From NCBI GenBank assembly GCA_021845665.1, contig JAJZVO010000032.1, positions 1 to 49,074 of the forward strand: a stretch of 49,074 bases of DNA. Reading direction: 5' to 3'. A program made the position numbers and the translations under genes. Below the pieces are notes generated by a model that did no database searches, was not told the DNA's origin, and saw nothing but the letters and a program-made list of their open reading frames with translations. This document shows, in pieces, positions 44,772-49,074 of this stretch; position 1 is the first letter of the stretch; the number at the start of each line of letters is the position of its first letter. The stretch comes from Bacteroidota bacterium. GTDB lineage: Bacteria > Bacteroidota > Ignavibacteria > Kryptoniales > JAKASW01.

Positions 44772-46007
44772 ATGAAAAACTTTACCCTTGCCCTGTTGAT
44801 CTCCCTCCTTTCTTTTTGCGGAAGCGCCTTCCCGCAAGTAACACAACATGACTCGGCAATATTCGTCAAACCGGCAAACGAGTTCTTCGATTCCATCGAG
44901 ACTTCGCTGAACAGGTTCTATCAGAAAAGCGACACGAATGCCGAACCGAGGAAAGCCATCAGCGTTGATTTCAGCCAGTACGATGCGCCCAATTTCATCA
45001 GCGACTTCAAACAATACTGGCACAACCCCACGATTTCCCAGGGAAACACCGGCACATGCTGGGACTTTTCCACGACTTCATTTCTAGAGTCCGAGGTATA
45101 CCGCCTGACGGGACGGAAGATGAAGTTCTCTGAGATGTATACCGATTACTGGGAATACGTCAGGAAAGCGATGGGCTACGTTCGCACGAGAGGGAAATCG
45201 AAGTTCGGACCGGGCTCCGAGGCGAACGCCGTTCTCGTCGACTGGGAAGAGTACGGCATCGTCCCGGAGAAGGACTACACCGGGCTGCTGAACGGCCAGC
45301 CGTTCTACGATGAAACGAAGATGTACAATGAAATGTACTCCTACCTGAAGTCGGTGAAGGCCCAAAACGCATGGAACCCTTCGATCGTGAAAAGTACGAT
45401 CGAAGCTATCCTCAATCATTACATGGGAACACCGCCGACGGAAATCATGGTCGACGGCAAGGAGATGACTCCGAAAGAGTATCTCAAGAACGTCGTGAGC
45501 TTGAATCTCAATGACTATGTTTCGCTGGTGTCCTTTGCCGATCGTCCGTACTACGAATGGACCGAGTACAACGTGTCGGACAACTGGTGGCACAGCAAGA
45601 ACTATTTCAATGTCCCGCTTAATGTCTTCATGGATGCAATCAACCACGCCGTTCGATCCGGGTATACCATGGCGATTTGGGGAGACGTCAGTGAACCCGG
45701 TATCTACGGCAATGCCGGCATAGCCGTTATCCCGAGCTGGGACATCCCGTCTCAATACATCGATGCGAACGCGAGGATATTTAGATTCTACAATCACACA
45801 ACCACCGACGACCACGGTATGCACCTGATCGGCTACTCGGTTAAAGACGGAAAGACCTGGTACTTGATAAAAGACTCCGACTCGGAATCGAGGAACAGCG
45901 ACCATCCCGGATACGACTTCTTCAGCTCGGACTATGTGAAGTTGAAGATGCTCGGCGTTATGCTGCCGAAGAGCGCGATTCCTGAAATCGTCAAAAAGAT
46001 GAAGTGA
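44772..46007 (+). CDS. secreted papain-like (C1B-type) peptidase
   Basis: The GGAG before the ATG and the signal peptide (LALLISLLSFCGSAFP) define the start. The 411-residue protein resembles aminopeptidase C/bleomycin hydrolase-type enzymes. The active-site Cys is C96 in QGNTGTCWDFSTTS, with the oxyanion Gln just before it. The catalytic His is H348 in DDHGMHLIGY. The usual Asn (KNSWG in papain) is replaced by Asp in YLIKDSDSES. The rest (SEMYTDYWEYVRKAMGYVR, GVMLPKSAIPEIVKKMK) fits the family in Bacteroidota. It probably trims peptides in the periplasm or outside. Confidence 0.88.
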   Translation: MKNFTLALLISLLSFCGSAFPQVTQHDSAIFVKPANEFFDSIETSLNRFYQKSDTNAEPRKAISVDFSQYDAPNFISDFKQYWHNPTISQGNTGTCWDFSTTSFLESEVYRLTGRKMKFSEMYTDYWEYVRKAMGYVRTRGKSKFGPGSEANAVLVDWEEYGIVPEKDYTGLLNGQPFYDETKMYNEMYSYLKSVKAQNAWNPSIVKSTIEAILNHYMGTPPTEIMVDGKEMTPKEYLKNVVSLNLNDYVSLVSFADRPYYEWTEYNVSDNWWHSKNYFNVPLNVFMDAINHAVRSGYTMAIWGDVSEPGIYGNAGIAVIPSWDIPSQYIDANARIFRFYNHTTTDDHGMHLIGYSVKDGKTWYLIKDSDSESRNSDHPGYDFFSSDYVKLKMLGVMLPKSAIPEIVKKMK

Positions 46008-46034
46008 CTTCAGTTTCTTATCTGGAGGACGATG

Positions 46035-46244
46035 ATGTTATCCACGGACCAGGCGTTGAACGTATCGAGGATAATCCAGCTGATGCTCTCTCCCGCGGTG
46101 ATGATATCTGGTTGTGCGCTTCTGCTCACAAGTTCCAACGGCAGATATACGACGGTGCTCGAGAGAATATGATTTATGATCGACGAGAGGAGACGCCTTC
46201 TGACTATCGCTGCCGGCGGAGACAAGGTCCCTGTCAGATTGTGA
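46035..46244 (+). pseudogene. DUF2721 family membrane protein, truncated with an in-frame TGA
   Basis: GGAGG at 46024-46028 precedes two ATGs (46032 and 46035). The frame reads ALNVSRIIQLMLSPAVMISG, CALLLTSSNGRYTTVLERI, then TGA (46170), and goes on in the same frame as FMIDERRRLLTIAAG before a final stop at 46242. The ML.PAVMIS..LLL..NNRY..V..RIR core is that of DUF2721 proteins. Only the first third is present. The TGA may come from an Arg CGA. The gene stood between the C1 peptidase and the DUF4434 gene. Confidence 0.75.
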
Positions 46245-46304
46245 GAAGACATAATAAACTAGTGCCGTTCATCGAATTACTTAAGGCAAGTCTTGGAGGT
46301 CAAG

Positions 46305-47675
46305 TTGAAACAATTGCTTATAGCATTGACAATCTTATCGGGCCTGTTCCTCATGACCACCGGAGTGGAAGCAAAACCTTCCCGCGAGCCAGCCATCGGG
46401 CTTACCCTCATTCCCCCATCGCCTGTGACAACCAGGATAAGGGAAGAAATCCGCGGAGCGGTGTGGAACCATTCTAAGGAAACCAGGAAATGCGAGGTGG
46501 CTATTTATCTCGACTCGGAGAAGTCCGGGGACATCCTCCGCAGCGATAGCTTAACCATCCCCGCGAAATCGGCAGCGGGAATAAGATATCTTTTGCCGAC
46601 AAAAGACAAAGCAGGCCATCACCGGATTATCATGGTGGTGAAGTCGGATGGAAAGGCAAGGCGCATCGAACAGGACCTTACGATCATTCCCTCGAAATTC
46701 CGTTCGACAGAGCGCATCGGGGGTGCATGGGTTGGAATTACTCATTGGAGCGAGAAGGAAGGAAGACACTGGAACGCACAGATCAAGAAGATGACGGATG
46801 AAGACTGGAGGCAGCTCGTCAGGGGAATGCATGGCGTCGGGATGAACGTGATCGTGATACAACAGGTGTTCGAGAACCAGGTCTATGATTACGAAGATTC
46901 GATTATCACCCAGCACGGCTACAAGGGTCTGGCTTACTATCCTTCAAAACTTTATCCGGGTCGTATGAAGATCACTGCAAGAGATCCGATAGGTGCGATA
47001 CTCACCGAGGCGGATAAGCTCGGGATGCATGTCTTCCTCGGCGTCGGGATGTACGCATGGTTCGATTACTCGCATGCTTCACTCGTCTGGCATGAAAAAG
47101 TGGCGAAGGAGCTCTGGGGGCTTTACGGGTACCATCCTTCATTTTACGGCTGGTATATCAGCGAAGAGGGAGACGGAAGCCTCGGAGACTCGACACACCG
47201 GAAGCAAATGGTGAGATTCTTCAGGGAGTTCACTCCTTATGTTCACAACATGGCACCGGGAAAGCCTGTAATGCTGGCGACGAACTGCTGGCATCTCCTC
47301 GGAGCACAAAGTACTTACCTGAAACTTCTTCCTAATGTAGACATCCTGTGCCCGTTTGCATTTGCACGCATGCCCAAGGGTGACGAGACGGGTGCTCAGG
47401 CCGCCGCTCTACTTGGGCGACTTTGTAAAGAAAGCGGTACACACATGTGGCTCGATATGGAAGTGTTTGTCTTCGACAAGGAGGGGGGACTGATCCCGCG
47501 CCCGATTTCCGGCATTATGAGCGACATGCATAAGTACACGAGATTTGAGAAAACACTCTGCTATCAGTATCCCGGCCTCCTCACTGCACCTGATGCGGCG
47601 GTCAGGCTGGGAGGTGAGCCCGCGGTCAAGCTTTATCTGGAATACCAGAAATACCTGGGGAGCTTGCCGAGATAA
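46305..47675 (+). CDS. secreted DUF4434-type TIM-barrel protein
   Basis: A TTG start at 46305 follows GGAGG by four bases and gives a signal peptide (LLIALTILSGLFLMTTGVEA). Residues about 30-130 form a beta domain (GAVWNHSKETRKCEVAIYL). The rest has the layout of the DUF4434 family, which is thought to be glycoside-hydrolase-like. Typical blocks are WVGITHWSEKEGRHW, GMNVIVIQQVFENQ, YGYHPSFYGWYISEEGDGS and TNCWHLLG. E and D residues in the SEEGDG and DMEVFVFD segments could be catalytic, but no enzymatic activity is established. It could act on a surface glycan. Confidence 0.85.
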   Translation: MKQLLIALTILSGLFLMTTGVEAKPSREPAIGLTLIPPSPVTTRIREEIRGAVWNHSKETRKCEVAIYLDSEKSGDILRSDSLTIPAKSAAGIRYLLPTKDKAGHHRIIMVVKSDGKARRIEQDLTIIPSKFRSTERIGGAWVGITHWSEKEGRHWNAQIKKMTDEDWRQLVRGMHGVGMNVIVIQQVFENQVYDYEDSIITQHGYKGLAYYPSKLYPGRMKITARDPIGAILTEADKLGMHVFLGVGMYAWFDYSHASLVWHEKVAKELWGLYGYHPSFYGWYISEEGDGSLGDSTHRKQMVRFFREFTPYVHNMAPGKPVMLATNCWHLLGAQSTYLKLLPNVDILCPFAFARMPKGDETGAQAAALLGRLCKESGTHMWLDMEVFVFDKEGGLIPRPISGIMSDMHKYTRFEKTLCYQYPGLLTAPDAAVRLGGEPAVKLYLEYQKYLGSLPR

Positions 47676-47710
47676 TTTGCAGACCATTTCGAATTAGAGA
47701 AGTGTTGTAG

Positions 47711-48427
47711 ATGGATAAGCATCTGAACCTTGACGGGGTAGTGATAGATGTCGTCGTCAAAAAGATCAGGAACATCCGCCTCGGCGTTTATCCTCCCGAT
47801 GGGCGGGTCAGGCTTTCGATACCCCATAAAATGAATCCTGAGATAGCGAAGGCGTTCGCGGTCTCGAAGCTCCCTTGGATAAAGAAACACCAGGCGCGGC
47901 TGAAAGGACTTGCGTACCATCATACACCTCGCGCATTTCTCGACGGCGAGATCCACTACATCTTCGGCAGGGAGTATACCCTCAAGATCGTTGAGAGCGG
48001 CGGAGCGGTTGGAGTGAAGTTGAACGGCTCGGACATCGAGCTTCAAATCAAGAAAAACACTGCTACCGCCGATCGAGAGAGGATAATGAACGAGTGGTAC
48101 AGGAATGAATTGAAGAGAGTTGTTCCTGTGTTGATGAGGACCTGGGAAAATAGGATAGGTGTTTCGGCTTCCGGCTGGGGATTAAGGTCGATGCGGACGA
48201 GATGGGGATCTTGCAACCCGAGAACTGGAAAGATCTGGATCAGTCTCGAACTCGCCAGAAGAGAAATGATATATCTGGAATATGTCATCGTCCACGAGCT
48301 CGTCCATTTACTCGAGCGGCATCACGACGAAAGCTTCAAGAAGTATATGGATCGGTTTATCCCGGATTGGCGGAGATACAGGGATGAGTTGAACTCACCG
48401 GTTAAGGAGGTGCAGAATGACGGGTAA
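47711..48427 (+). CDS. YgjP/DUF45-type (SprT-like) zinc metallopeptidase
   Basis: The 238-residue protein has the YgjP/DUF45 plan. The first 130 residues are mixed alpha/beta (VVVKKIRNIRLGVYPPDGRV). The zinc site is HELVH followed by RHHDESF, with WGSCN 36 residues ahead, as usual in this family. Family members are cytoplasmic and often adjacent to type I restriction genes, but none is present here. The ribosome site is weak. Function in the cell is not established. Confidence 0.9.
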   Translation: MDKHLNLDGVVIDVVVKKIRNIRLGVYPPDGRVRLSIPHKMNPEIAKAFAVSKLPWIKKHQARLKGLAYHHTPRAFLDGEIHYIFGREYTLKIVESGGAVGVKLNGSDIELQIKKNTATADRERIMNEWYRNELKRVVPVLMRTWENRIGVSASGWGLRSMRTRWGSCNPRTGKIWISLELARREMIYLEYVIVHELVHLLERHHDESFKKYMDRFIPDWRRYRDELNSPVKEVQNDG

Positions 48428-48979
48428 AAGGAGTATGAGGCAGCGCGGATGATTTGCCTGTCGGCGGCGCAGTCTTCGCAGCCCGGATGATGAAGATCGT
48501 TCTCCCGGCATTATGAAATGAATTTCCAGGAGACCCATCCAGCGAGGTATCGAACACCTGACCTGATGGAAAATTGGATAAGGAATGATGTACACGCAAG
48601 TGCTATTGTGGGAGTGAGCCGCTCCGCAAATTCTCAATCCTCTCGTTGATTCCAACTCACCGGGCTACGGTTCACATCGTATGTCACTTTGGCAATAAAT
48701 CCGGGGGAAGCATAGTACCGGGTATTTCGTGCCGGTATCGAGAGAGTATTCTCCCACCGCCGTTTCCCATCCAAAAGAATACCGCCCAGCCGGCCGCGCG
48801 GGCCTTTGAGCAATTTGCCACGCTGTTGCCTGGGAGGCACTTCTTTGTCTGCTACCTCTCCGGGCAAAGGAATTTCAGCTTCCCGAGTAACCGCTCAGTT
48901 ACAGGGCAAAGATAAGAAGAAAGATGAAGTGGGGGTCTGGACTCGTAGAGGGGGATTCTGTATATTTGAGGCAGAGACG
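48428..48979. other. gap with no supported gene
   Basis: A minus-strand frame at 48634-48867 is open but has no ribosome site or motif I recognise. Part of it (YYASPGFIAKVTYDVN) looks protein-like, so it may be a remnant. Nothing else was recognised. Confidence 0.4.
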
Positions 48980-49074
48980 ATGCCAGAGACAAAAAGGTTC
49001 TTAGAGACAGCGACGGAAGAAGATGTAGAGTTAGTACGGCGGATGATAAGAGAAGAAGGGGAAAAAGGGCGGAC
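48980..49074 (+). CDS. possible start of a gene running off the right edge
   Basis: An ATG at 48980 (GAGG about eight bases upstream) opens a frame that stays open to the end: MPETKRFLETATEEDVELVR then RMIREEGEKGR. The sequence is charged and helical. With 31 residues no family can be named. Confidence 0.4.
   Translation, partial: MPETKRFLETATEEDVELVRRMIREEGEKGR

Noticed and set aside
45084-45905. 273-codon minus-strand frame opposite the C1 peptidase
   Set aside because: It is antisense to a conserved enzyme with its catalytic residues, and is not protein-like.
8110-46244. Recoding of TGA (for example as Arg or Sec)
   Set aside because: Many genes in the window end in TGA, and only two genes have an internal TGA, both otherwise decayed; no SECIS-like element was noticed.
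48634-48867. Minus-strand frame with a protein-like tail (YYASPGFIAKVTYDVN)
   Set aside because: No recognised family and no start site; may be a remnant but cannot be supported.

Overview
The window looks like chromosomal DNA of a Bacteroidota/Ignavibacteriota-type (FCB group) bacterium, probably from a metagenome-assembled genome. The main evidence is two large secreted proteins ending in a type IX secretion (T9SS) sorting domain (QNYPNPLNPST and QNYPNPFNPTT, then a GVYF block and a basic tail). Porins, lipoproteins with a lipobox and signal peptides point to a diderm cell. I see no rRNA, tRNA, CRISPR array or prophage.

Layout. 1-3.6 kb: a membrane histidine kinase and an NtrC-type sigma-54 response regulator, one operon on the minus strand. 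3.6-4.2 kb: a GxxExxY gene that has lost its catalytic lysine, bracketed by dispersed CACGAAG/CACAAAG repeats. 4.2-7.4 kb: a plus-strand operon of TetR regulator, FmdE-like protein, TauE/SafE exporter and OprO/P-like porin, with a visible promoter and operator. 7.4-15.4 kb: a decay zone with a CDF transporter carrying an internal deletion, an RQC-like winged-helix gene with an in-frame TGA downstream of an intact SWIM-SNF2 helicase, a frameshifted alcohol dehydrogenase, and an intact soluble histidine kinase followed by a stump of a receiver domain.

16-34.4 kb: genes for the cell surface. These are a T9SS glycoside hydrolase, an ORF-less group II intron, a truncated secreted protein, two beta-barrel proteins with an intact and a broken AraC gene, and then a tight run at 23.5-34.4 kb: small secreted protein, T9SS matrixin/beta-helix protease, O-antigen-ligase-like membrane protein with TPRs, triplicated carbohydrate-binding-like lipoprotein, hydrolase-like lipoprotein with Cys at the nucleophile position, and an NHL-repeat protein. 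I infer that this run could be a surface-polymer or glycoprotein assembly locus; I do not recognise it as a described system.

34.7-38.4 kb: an adaptor plus two MacB/FtsX-type permeases on the minus strand without an ATPase gene, next to an IS1634-like remnant. 38.9-39.6 kb: a frameshifted cupredoxin. 40-43 kb: an NRAMP-related transporter with altered metal-site motifs and two methyltransferases. 43.1-44.5 kb: a DUF6249 membrane protein, an ECF sigma factor and a small membrane protein, translationally coupled. 44.8-48.4 kb: a C1-type peptidase, a DUF2721 pseudogene, a DUF4434 protein and a YgjP/DUF45 metallopeptidase. Gene decay is frequent (at least eight broken genes). Some of it may be assembly error and should be checked on reads.
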